Of a stretch of 64,000 bases of DNA, positions 34,504 to 41,304 are shown in pieces; the first letter of the stretch is position 1, and each line of letters begins with the position of its first letter. Where the stretch lies: positions 2,852,001-2,916,000 of the forward strand of contig OY970153.1 in NCBI GenBank assembly GCA_963706385.1, read 5' to 3'. The position numbers and the translations under genes were made by a program. The stretch comes from Poindextera sp963706385 (lineage in GTDB: Bacteria > Pseudomonadota > Alphaproteobacteria > Caulobacterales > Caulobacteraceae). Below the pieces are notes generated by a model, which saw only the letters and a program-made list of their open reading frames with translations, was not told where the DNA came from and did no database searches.

Positions 34504-35004
34504 CTAGGCGGGAGCGGGCGCGGCGGACTGCACCCCGGCCACGAACGCGTCTTGGCCGTCGACGGTCGCAACCTTTAGATAGTTTGGGAGCATCGATGGC
34601 GTGGCGATTTCGACCATCACTCGGTTCTCGATCCAAAATTCAATCAACTCAAACGCCGGATGGCCTGGTGGTCCACGCCAGCACCTTAGCGTGCGCCATC
34701 CTTCGCGGTCGCCGATGCGCTTCACATCAGCAGGATCAACGTCAAGTGAGAGCAACAGGTGAAATGGGAAAGCGTGTTGACCGGGCTCGCGGCTGAACGC
34801 GCACTGTCGGTCTCCTTCGCTCGGAGATATCTCGGTCCCGTCGGGGTAAATTTCAATTGCGGTGCCTTGACCATCCTCGGCGAAGATCATGAAGGCGCCC
34901 GGGACTGGTCCCAGGAACGGCCTATATTTCCAGCCCGTAAGCTCTGACAGAACTTTCGCAACATGGCTCGGGTCCCGCGCGGGGATCGATACGTGATGGA
35001 TCAT
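34504..35004 (-). CDS. VOC-family (glyoxalase-like) protein
   Basis: 166 residues from ATG 35004. The opening MIHHVSIPARDPSHVAKVLS and GKxxx-like region GTAIEIYPDGTEISP look like a vicinal-oxygen-chelate fold, with FPFHLLLSLDVDPADVKRIG and ENRVMVEIATPSMLPNYLKV in the second half. Metal-binding histidine/glutamate positions are only partly visible (HH near the start, E in FELIEFW). Function is unknown. A palindrome AATTGAA-CA-TTCAATT lies 34 bases upstream of the start and could be its operator. Confidence 0.65.
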   Translation of the reverse strand: MIHHVSIPARDPSHVAKVLSELTGWKYRPFLGPVPGAFMIFAEDGQGTAIEIYPDGTEISPSEGDRQCAFSREPGQHAFPFHLLLSLDVDPADVKRIGDREGWRTLRCWRGPPGHPAFELIEFWIENRVMVEIATPSMLPNYLKVATVDGQDAFVAGVQSAAPAPA

Positions 35005-35263
35005 GGGGCGCGCCTCTGCCAATCGGTTTGACTGTCGAATTGAACATTCAATTGCGCCGATGCACAAATGATTTCTCGGCCCCGGCGCTTGACCGTGCAG
35101 AGGCGGATTTCGGAGGAGCCCCTTCCACCCCTTTCCGACATGTCCGACGGACCGCTTTCCACCCTCCTGCGACCCTGGCGATGTCCGCTTTCCGACCGGC
35201 CGGGCGCCTCACCTCTGCGAACCGACTGTCTCGGACCACGTCGCCACCGTGACCCTCGATATC
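35005..35263. other. Intergenic region before the Phd/VapC-type locus
   Basis: The 307-base gap 35005-35311 separates the VOC gene from the antitoxin gene. The palindrome AATTGAA-CA-TTCAATT is at 35038-35053, and the antitoxin promoter lies at its right end. The open frames here overlap each other in both directions and show no recognisable protein. Confidence 0.4.
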
Positions 35264-35324
35264 TTGACATGGACCAGATCAAGGACCAATTTATAATAAT
35301 TGGACCGAAGCATGGTCCGTAAGG
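35264..35324 (+). promoter_or_regulatory. Promoter and inverted repeat of the antitoxin gene
   Basis: A perfect TATAAT (35292-35297) lies 14 bases before ATG 35312. TTGACA at 35264-35269 is a good -35 sequence but is 22 bases from the -10, so a weaker -35 nearer by may be used. GGACC and GGTCC flank the start as an inverted repeat (about 35302-35318), as expected for an autoregulated antitoxin. The expected 5' leader is only about 8 bases and has no ribosome site. Confidence 0.5.
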
Positions 35325-35590
35325 GGTCTGTGGTGCGGGTTTCGGTGACGGACGCCAAGGGACAATTGACCGACCTCGTGCGGCGAGCGGAGGCCGGAGA
35401 CGAGGTCATTCTCACGCGGCATGGACAGCCCACGGTTCGCCTGATGGCCATCCGGGCGCAGCCGGATCGGGCGAAGCGCCGAAAGATCATGGAGGCCGCC
35501 CGCGCCGCCGGCGCGGCCAAGGCGGTCCGGGGCGCGAGCGCGGCGACCAGCCAGGATTTCCTCTATGACGAGGCCGGTCTGCCGAAATGA
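35312..35590 (+). CDS. Phd/YefM-type antitoxin
   Basis: 92 residues from ATG 35312. VRVSVTDAKGQLTDLVRRAE with EVILTRHGQPTVRLMAI is the Phd/YefM DNA-binding fold, and a basic helical linker with an acidic tail DFLYDEAGLPK follows, which would wrap the toxin. It overlaps the toxin start as ATGA. The toxin is a PIN-domain VapC but carries a frameshift, so the antitoxin is probably now unopposed. A TATAAT promoter and inverted repeat precede it. Confidence 0.85.
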   Translation: MVRKGSVVRVSVTDAKGQLTDLVRRAEAGDEVILTRHGQPTVRLMAIRAQPDRAKRRKIMEAARAAGAAKAVRGASAATSQDFLYDEAGLPK

Positions 35591-35989
35591 TCGCGGTCGA
35601 TACGTCGGCGCTGATGGCGATCGTGCTCGGGGAGGCCGAACTCCGACTCCTGCATGGACGTTCTGGAGGCTCAGACCGAGGTCTTGATTTCCGCGGGAAC
35701 GGTGGCGGAGGCTCTGATCGTCGCACACCGACGCAATGTCGCCGGTGAAGTCGCCGCGCTCATCGATGGCCTGAATCTGACGATCAGCCCTGTCACGGAA
35801 CTCGCGGCGCGGCGGATCGCCCAGGCTTATGCGCAATGGGGCAAAGGCGTCCATCCGGCTGGCCTGAATTTCGGCGACTGCTTCGCCTACGTCGTGGCGA
35901 AGGAGAACGCTTGCCCGCTGCTCTACGTCGGCGAGGATTTCGCCATGACCGATCTGGCGGCGGCTCGGGCCAAGCCGTCGGGCCGCTAG
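35587..35989 (+). pseudogene. vapC: VapC-type PIN-domain toxin, frameshifted
   Basis: The start ATG 35587 gives MIAVDTSALMAIVLGEAE, a perfect PIN N-terminus with the first catalytic aspartate. After the codon at 35638-35640 the frame is lost, and a second frame, from 35642, continues SDSCMDVLEAQTEVLISAG and on through NFGDCFAYVVAKE and GEDFAMTD, the later catalytic acidic residues. Removing one C at 35641 restores a full 133-residue VapC (an RNase cleaving tRNA or rRNA). The end meets the convergent DsbA-like gene at the shared CTAG. Confidence 0.85.
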
Positions 35990-36633
35990 ATCTCCGCGGC
36001 GATGGCCCGCAGCGCGCGTTCGAACAGTTCCGGCGGCTGGCCGCCGGAGATCACATAGCGGTCGTTGATGACGATGGTGGGGACGGCGCTGACGCCTTCC
36101 CCGCGCCAATGACGCTCGGCCTGGCGGACCTCCTCGGCATAGGCGCCCGAGTCCAGCACCACGCGCGCCGCGCCGGAGTCCAGCCCGGCCCGTTCGGCCG
36201 CCGCGACCAGCGCCTCGTGATCGCCGGGGTTTTCGCCTCGGGTGAAATAGGCGTCGAACAGCGCGTGTTTCAGCGCCGCCTGGCCGCCGACCAGCCCGGC
36301 CCAGTGCAGCAGGCGATGGGCCTCGAAGGTGTTGTAGATCCGGCTGTCGTCGCTCATGGCGATGGTGAAGCCGACGTCGCCGGCCCGCGCGCGGATCATT
36401 TCGCGGGCGGCGGCCGATCGCTCGGGACTGGAGCCGTACTTCTGGCCGACATGCTCGACGATGTTCTGCCCCTCGGGGGGCATGTTCGGGTTCAGTTCGA
36501 ACGGCTGAAAGCGGATTTCGGCCTGGACCAGATCGCCGACGCGCTCCAGCGCCGCCTCCAGCCCCTTCAACCCGATGACGCACCAGGGGCACGAAACGTC
36601 CGACACGAAGTCGATCTTCATGGGCTTGCTCAT
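35986..36633 (-). CDS. DsbA-family (FrnE-like) oxidoreductase
   Basis: 215 residues from ATG 36633, preceded by GGAGGG. The thioredoxin-like motif is DVSCPWCVIG (CPWC), followed by the inserted helical domain and the cis-proline loop VSAVPTIVINDRYVISGGQP. It matches the FrnE/2-hydroxychromene-2-carboxylate isomerase group of cytosolic DsbA-like proteins. No signal peptide is seen. Likely a dithiol oxidase/isomerase or glutathione-dependent enzyme; the substrate is unknown. It converges with the vapC remnant. Confidence 0.88.
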   Translation of the reverse strand: MSKPMKIDFVSDVSCPWCVIGLKGLEAALERVGDLVQAEIRFQPFELNPNMPPEGQNIVEHVGQKYGSSPERSAAAREMIRARAGDVGFTIAMSDDSRIYNTFEAHRLLHWAGLVGGQAALKHALFDAYFTRGENPGDHEALVAAAERAGLDSGAARVVLDSGAYAEEVRQAERHWRGEGVSAVPTIVINDRYVISGGQPPELFERALRAIAAEI

Positions 36634-36686
36634 GTCCGCCCTCCATCTCGCACGGGATGGGCGGACTATAGCCTCGGGCGCGGCCC

Positions 36687-37649
36687 TCAGGCCACCTTCG
36701 GCCGCGCGGTCCCCGCCACCCCCAGCGCGCCGCCGCCGATCATCGACCCCAGCGCTTCCAGCGGGACCGGGCGGCCGATGCCGTAGCCCTGCACCTCGGC
36801 GCAGCCCTCGGCCCTCAGGAACGCCAGCTGCCGATCGGTCTCGACGCCCTCGGCGACCACCGGCATGCCGAGGCTGTGGCCCAGACCCAGCACCGCCCGC
36901 ACGATGGCGGTGGCGCGGTCGTCCTCGTGGATCGCCTGCACGAAGCTCTTGTCGATCTTCAGCTTGTCGAATGGAAACGACTGCAAGGTGGCCAGCGACG
37001 AGAAGCCGGTGCCGAAATCGTCCATGGCGATGCGCACGCCGCGCGCCTTCAACGCCCGCAGATTGTCCAGCGCGCGGACCACGTCCTCGAACAGGGCGGT
37101 TTCGGTGATCTCCAGCTCCAGCCGTTCCGGCGGCAGGCCGGAGGCGTCCAGCACGTCCCAGACCAGCACCGGCAGTTCGGCGTGATGGAGCTGGCGGGGC
37201 GACAGATTGACCGCGACGCGCACCGGTTCGGGCCAGTCGGCCGCGTCGGCGCAGGCGCGCCGCAGCACCCATTCGCCCAACTGGCCGATCAGGCCGCTGT
37301 CCTCGGCCAGGGGGATGAAGTCGAGCGGCGGCACCAGGCCGCGGGTCGGGTGGCGCCAACGCACCAGCGCCTCGAAGCCGCGCAACCGCCCGTCGGCCGC
37401 CGAGGCCAGCGGCATGTAGTGCAACAGCAGCTCTTCCGCCGCGATGGCCGCGCGCAGCTCATCGACCAGCCCGGCCTGCGGATTGCTTGCGTCTTCGTCG
37501 TGATCCGCGCCCGACGGGCCGATCGCCGCGCTGGCGATCCGCACGCAGCGTCGCGCCAATGTTTTCAAGCCGTTCAGCACGCTCGTCCAACCTCGCGGTT
37601 CTGGATTCGAAGACAAGTCTAGGCGCAAAGGGCTTAACGTTTTGGGCAT
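36687..37649 (-). CDS. EAL-domain cyclic-di-GMP phosphodiesterase
   Basis: 320 residues from ATG 37649. The first 70 residues are a variable region, then a full EAL domain: FEALVRWRHP (EAL), VNLSPRQLHH, LELEITETALFED, MDDFGTGFSSLATLQ, LKIDKSFVQAI and VVAEGVETDRQL. All metal- and substrate-binding residues (E, N, E, DD, K, E) are present, so it should hydrolyse cyclic-di-GMP. No GGDEF or membrane segment is seen. It may act on motility or polysaccharide output. It is transcribed towards the DsbA-like gene. Confidence 0.92.
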   Translation of the reverse strand: MPKTLSPLRLDLSSNPEPRGWTSVLNGLKTLARRCVRIASAAIGPSGADHDEDASNPQAGLVDELRAAIAAEELLLHYMPLASAADGRLRGFEALVRWRHPTRGLVPPLDFIPLAEDSGLIGQLGEWVLRRACADAADWPEPVRVAVNLSPRQLHHAELPVLVWDVLDASGLPPERLELEITETALFEDVVRALDNLRALKARGVRIAMDDFGTGFSSLATLQSFPFDKLKIDKSFVQAIHEDDRATAIVRAVLGLGHSLGMPVVAEGVETDRQLAFLRAEGCAEVQGYGIGRPVPLEALGSMIGGGALGVAGTARPKVA

Positions 37650-37726
37650 GATTTTCGCTCGCCAGACGTCGAGGCGACCGCGCAAAGCTTGTCCGGCCGT
37701 CCGGTCCGGGCCAAACTGCCGCAAGG

Positions 37727-37789
37727 GTTTGAATTTAGTGGATCGGACCACAAACGGATGGGAACCATCCGTTTGCTACGATCCACCAG
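37727..37789. repeat. Second copy of the 60-base nested palindrome
   Basis: Bases 37727-37786 are identical to 29539-29598: outer arms GTGGATCG/CGATCCAC, inner arms CAAACGGATGG/CCATCCGTTTG. Here the right end reads CCAC-CAGG instead of CTAG. It lies in the divergent promoter region of the EAL gene and the thiolase, and its right edge adjoins the thiolase ribosome site GGGAG. Confidence 0.88.
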
Positions 37790-37802
37790 GGAGAACATCG
37801 GG

Positions 37803-38969
37803 ATGCGTGAAGCCGTCGTCGTCTCATACGCCCGCACCGGACTGGCCAAGACCGGTCGCGGCGGGTTCAACATCACCCCGGCCGTGACCATGATGGCCCA
37901 TTCGATCCAGCATGCGGTCGAAAAGTCGGGGATCGAAAGGGAGGCGGTCGAGGACGTCTTCATCGGTAATGTCGGCGCCGGCGGCGGCAACATCGCCCGC
38001 CAGGCTTCGCTGCTGGCCGGGCTGCCGATCAGCACCTCGGGCGTGACCATCAACCGGTTCTGCTCCTCGGGCCTGCAGTCGATCGCCATGGCCTCGCGCT
38101 ACATCACCGACGACGGCGCCGACGTGGTGGTCGGCGGCGGGGTCGAGCAGCTCAGCCTGCCGGGCGGGCCTCCGGGCGGCGGGGCCGACCCGCGCCTGAC
38201 CGAGATGTATCCGGACATCTGGATGCCGATGATCGACACCGCCGACGTGGTGGCCAAGCGCTACAAGGTCAGCCGCGAGTATCAGGACGAATATTCGCTG
38301 GAATCCCAGCGACGCACCGCCGCCGCCCAGCAGGCCGGCAAGTTCAAGGACGAGATCGTCCCCTTGAAGACCAAGATGAAGGTGGTCGACAAGCAGACCG
38401 GCGAGGAGAAGATCGTCGACTATGTCGTCGACCGCGACGAGTGCAACCGGCCGGACACCACGCTGGAGGGCCTCTCCAAGCTGCCGCCGGTCAAGGGGCC
38501 GGGCAATTTCGTCACCGCCGGCAACGCCTCCCAGCTTTCCGACGGCGCCGCCGCCGTGGTGCTGATGGAGGCCAAGGAGGCCGCGCGGCGCGGGCTCAAG
38601 CCGATGGGCGCGTTCAGGGGGTGGGCCGTCGCCGGCTGCGCCCCGGACGAGATGGGCATCGGGCCGGTGTTCGCCGTGCCGCGGCTTCTGGAGCGCCACG
38701 GGCTGAAGGTCGACGACATCGACCTTTGGGAGCTGAACGAGGCCTTCGCCTCGCAGTGCCTTTACAGCCGCGACACTCTCGGCATCGACCCGGAGAAGTA
38801 CAACGTCAACGGCGGCGCGATCTCCATCGGCCACCCGTTCGGCATGACCGGCGCGCGCTGCACCGGCCACATCCTGCAGGAAGGCAAGCGCCGCAAGGCC
38901 AAATATGCGGTCGTGACCATGTGCATCGGCGGCGGCATGGGCGGCGCGGGCCTGTTCGAGGTCTATTGA
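37803..38969 (+). CDS. Acetyl-CoA C-acyltransferase (thiolase)
   Basis: 388 residues from ATG 37803, preceded by GGGAG. The active-site cysteine is C87 in INRFCSSGLQSIAMA; the histidine is in NGGAISIGHPFGMTGA and the second cysteine in VTMCIGGGMGGAG. All catalytic residues are intact. Typical of beta-oxidation thiolases acting on medium- or long-chain 3-ketoacyl-CoA. An in-frame start further left would add repeat-encoded residues and is rejected. It lies apart from the other beta-oxidation genes, divergent from the EAL gene. Confidence 0.93.
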   Translation: MREAVVVSYARTGLAKTGRGGFNITPAVTMMAHSIQHAVEKSGIEREAVEDVFIGNVGAGGGNIARQASLLAGLPISTSGVTINRFCSSGLQSIAMASRYITDDGADVVVGGGVEQLSLPGGPPGGGADPRLTEMYPDIWMPMIDTADVVAKRYKVSREYQDEYSLESQRRTAAAQQAGKFKDEIVPLKTKMKVVDKQTGEEKIVDYVVDRDECNRPDTTLEGLSKLPPVKGPGNFVTAGNASQLSDGAAAVVLMEAKEAARRGLKPMGAFRGWAVAGCAPDEMGIGPVFAVPRLLERHGLKVDDIDLWELNEAFASQCLYSRDTLGIDPEKYNVNGGAISIGHPFGMTGARCTGHILQEGKRRKAKYAVVTMCIGGGMGGAGLFEVY

Positions 38970-39003
38970 CCGGCTTGGCGCCCCCCGGCTGGCGGACCAC
39001 GGC

Positions 39004-39195
39004 ATGAGGTTGGCGGCCAGAATCATCGGCGCCGTCCTGATCCTGGCGGGCGTCTATCTGCTGCTTGAGGGGCTGAACGTCCTGCATGGCGCCGCCATGA
39101 GCGGGCAGATCAAATGGGCGGGCTGGGGCGCCTGGGCGCTGGCGTTCGGCGCTGGGTTTCTGGTCTGGGCCGGCCGCACGCGGCCCAGGGTCTGA
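39004..39195 (+). CDS. Small membrane protein
   Basis: 63 residues with two hydrophobic segments (IIGAVLILAGVYLLLEGLNV and WGAWALAFGAGFLVWAG) and a basic end. I recognise no family. It starts 34 bases after the thiolase and overlaps the 3' end of the VanZ-like gene on the other strand by 86 bases, so one of the two 3' ends may be misread. Composition fits a true membrane protein. Confidence 0.5.
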   Translation: MRLAARIIGAVLILAGVYLLLEGLNVLHGAAMSGQIKWAGWGAWALAFGAGFLVWAGRTRPRV

Positions 39196-39580
39196 GCTCG
39201 ACCTTAGCCGCGACCCTCCCGCGCGGCTCTAGGCGGCGGCGCAGCGCGGCGGCGATGAGCAGGCCGACAACCGCGGCGATGGCGGCGTTTTCGGCCATCC
39301 AGTCCCAGACATCGCAATCGCGTCCGACGGATGGAAGCCCCTGGATCAGCTCGATGGCGGCGCCCGCCGCGCTGACCACAACGGCGATCCAGACGATCCG
39401 GGCGCGAGGGAAGGCCACCACGCTGGCGGTCATGATCGCGAAAAACGCCGCGAAATGATCGGCCTTGTCCCAGGGGAACAGATGCGCGTTGGAAGACGGC
39501 GGGGCGAAGGCGAACGCGGCCGTGATCACGGTGCAGGCGAAGAGCGCGATGCGCGCGGCGATAATCAAGCTTTTGTCCAA
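39110..39580 (-). CDS. VanZ-like membrane protein
   Basis: Up to 156 residues. TTG 39580 is chosen because AAGGGAG lies just before it. Hydrophobic segments include IIAARIALFACTVITAAFAF and IVWIAVVVSAAGAAIELIQG; WDKADHFAAFFAIMTASVVA is the conserved VanZ 'DK..H...y' region and GRDCDVWDWMAENAAIAAVV the second motif. The last 40 residues are proline/arginine-rich and run against the opposite small gene. Function in this family is poorly known (glycopeptide or surface phenotypes in other bacteria). Confidence 0.75.
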   Translation of the reverse strand: MDKSLIIAARIALFACTVITAAFAFAPPSSNAHLFPWDKADHFAAFFAIMTASVVAFPRARIVWIAVVVSAAGAAIELIQGLPSVGRDCDVWDWMAENAAIAAVVGLLIAAALRRRLEPRGRVAAKVELRPWAACGRPRPETQRRTPAPRRPSPPI

Positions 39581-39641
39581 AACGACTCCCTTTCGCGCGC
39601 CGCGCTCGCCGCGATCCGGGGCGAAACTCCGAACCGCGCCA

Positions 39642-40772
39642 TTAGCCCTTGGCGCCGTCGAACCAGTCGGTGAAGCCGGATGGCGCGTAGGGGCCGATGC
39701 AGGCCTGCTCCAGCACGCCGATGCCGGTCTTCTCGCCGTCGCTGGCCCGGACCACCTGCTGCACATGGATGTGATGCGGCGACAGCATGTCCAGTTGCCT
39801 CGGGTCGAAGGACTCGCCGCCCACCGCCAGCTCGCCCTTCCACATGCCCTGGCCCCATTCGGGGTGGCCGTAGCCCAGGCCCTTCATCTGGAACTTGAGG
39901 ATGGGGTCGAGGGCGATGGTGCGGGTCTTGCCGTCGTGGTCCACCAGATCGATCTCGGCGGACTTGGCCAGGCGGGTGCCCGGGACGTAGTCGACGCGGT
40001 GGCGCGCGGTCGCCATGCGCTGGTCGCGTCCATCTTCGACGCCGGGCGGCACCTCGGCCTCGCTGGGATAGAGCGGGGCCATGATGCCTTCGCGGACCAG
40101 CGCTTCGCCGCGCGGGCCGTCGAAGAAGATGGCGTGCGAGATGTGGTCGTCCCAGAACAGCGGCGCCCAGAGAAAGAAGGCGCTCATCGGCATTTTGGGC
40201 GCGCCGCCGGTCTCCGGCTCGCCCACACCGCGCACGCCCCAGGAGCGGTCCTTGGTGCCGTGGCACATCTGCTCGGTCACGGTGAACTCGCCGTCGGGAT
40301 GGCGGACCACGCCGCTCCAGCGGCCGAACTGGTCGAACCGCGTCGCGTCCATCATCCGCCGGGCGCCGGACCACAGGGTCTGACGGGCCTCCTGGATCGC
40401 CGCGGTCCGGGCCGAGAAGGTCAGATCGCACGAGACCCCGCTGGCGTTGTCCTCCAGCACCACCCGCGTGCGGCGCATCGGCTCGAGCACCTCCATGCGG
40501 AACGGGCCAACCTGCATCTCGGTGCGCTCGATCGGCGCGCGGCGCGAGCCGTAGAAGCAGTGCTGGCGCCCGCCCGGCTGCACGACGCTGAAGGCGCAGT
40601 CCAGGATCCCGCGGTGGGGATAGATCGCCATCCCGATGCCGAAATAATAAGAGCCGTCGTTGGCGTAGCCGTTGAACCAGGTGCGGTCGTAGACGTTGCG
40701 GTCGCTGGTCGCGGGATGGGCGATCGGCTCGGGCGTCTGGTGGATCGGAAAATCGTCGAGCTTGTTGAGCAT
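39642..40772 (-). CDS. Conserved hypothetical protein, CrtC-like/lipocalin-like fold suspected
   Basis: A 376-residue soluble protein, ATG 40772. It is rich in aromatic and charged beta-strand patterns (RTWFNGYANDGSYYFGIGMA, GGRQHCFYGSRRAP, DDHISHAIFFDGP, HPEWGQGMWKGELAVGGESF). The pattern reminds me of AttH/CrtC (hydroxyneurosporene synthase-like) double-lipocalin proteins, often near lipid or hydrocarbon catabolism genes, but no catalytic motif is certain. It is divergent from the cupin gene, 98 bases apart, and the two may act together. Confidence 0.55.
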   Translation of the reverse strand: MLNKLDDFPIHQTPEPIAHPATSDRNVYDRTWFNGYANDGSYYFGIGMAIYPHRGILDCAFSVVQPGGRQHCFYGSRRAPIERTEMQVGPFRMEVLEPMRRTRVVLEDNASGVSCDLTFSARTAAIQEARQTLWSGARRMMDATRFDQFGRWSGVVRHPDGEFTVTEQMCHGTKDRSWGVRGVGEPETGGAPKMPMSAFFLWAPLFWDDHISHAIFFDGPRGEALVREGIMAPLYPSEAEVPPGVEDGRDQRMATARHRVDYVPGTRLAKSAEIDLVDHDGKTRTIALDPILKFQMKGLGYGHPEWGQGMWKGELAVGGESFDPRQLDMLSPHHIHVQQVVRASDGEKTGIGVLEQACIGPYAPSGFTDWFDGAKG

Positions 40773-40870
40773 GGGGGTTCCCTTCGGTCGGCCCGGATGC
40801 CGAAAGTCGTGCGGTCGGCGCCCTTACCGGCTACCCTGCCGGCCGCGAACCGGCAAGGGAGACCACGCGC

Positions 40871-41221
40871 ATGCGCATCCACAATCTCTACGTCGATAGC
40901 GCGGGCGAGTTTCATTTCCGCGACATCGAGGTGCGATGGGTCCAGGACCTGCCCGGCGGCAAGCTGTCCGAGCGGCGGGCGGCCACCGGCGTCATCTTCC
41001 GCCAGACGGCCGGCGACTATGACCTGGACTGGCATCCGGCGCCGCGGCGGCAATACATCGTCAACCTCGACGCCGGGGTGGAGATCACCGCCAGCGACGG
41101 CGAGACGCGGACCATCGGCGCCGGCGAGGTGATCCTGGTCGAGGACGTCACCGGCAAGGGCCACCTGTCCAGGGCGGTGTCCGGCCAGGTCCGCCATTCG
41201 ATCTTCATTCCGATCGATTAG
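40871..41221 (+). CDS. Cupin-domain protein
   Basis: 116 residues. The fold shows in YDLDWHPAPRRQYIVNLDAG and GVEITASDGETRTIGAGEVI followed by LVEDVTGKGHLSRAV: a beta-barrel with G(X)5-type turns. Metal-binding histidines are sparse (H in DWHPAP and GKGH), so enzyme activity is not assured. Such small cupins may bind or modify ligands. ATG 40871 follows a short GGGAGACC stretch. It is divergent from the 376-residue protein and converges on the histidine kinase gene. Confidence 0.8.
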   Translation: MRIHNLYVDSAGEFHFRDIEVRWVQDLPGGKLSERRAATGVIFRQTAGDYDLDWHPAPRRQYIVNLDAGVEITASDGETRTIGAGEVILVEDVTGKGHLSRAVSGQVRHSIFIPID

Positions 41222-41304
41222 CGCGTATTAGTCTTGAACCCGGTTCCGGTCACGATGGCCGTGACGCCGCGTGATCCGCTTTCAGGCGGTCATCGCGCCG
41301 GCGA

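Noticed and set aside
41240..41285. Small hairpin GTCACG/CGTGAC between the cupin and histidine kinase genes as a terminator
   Set aside because: Only 6 base pairs and no T-run; too weak to call.
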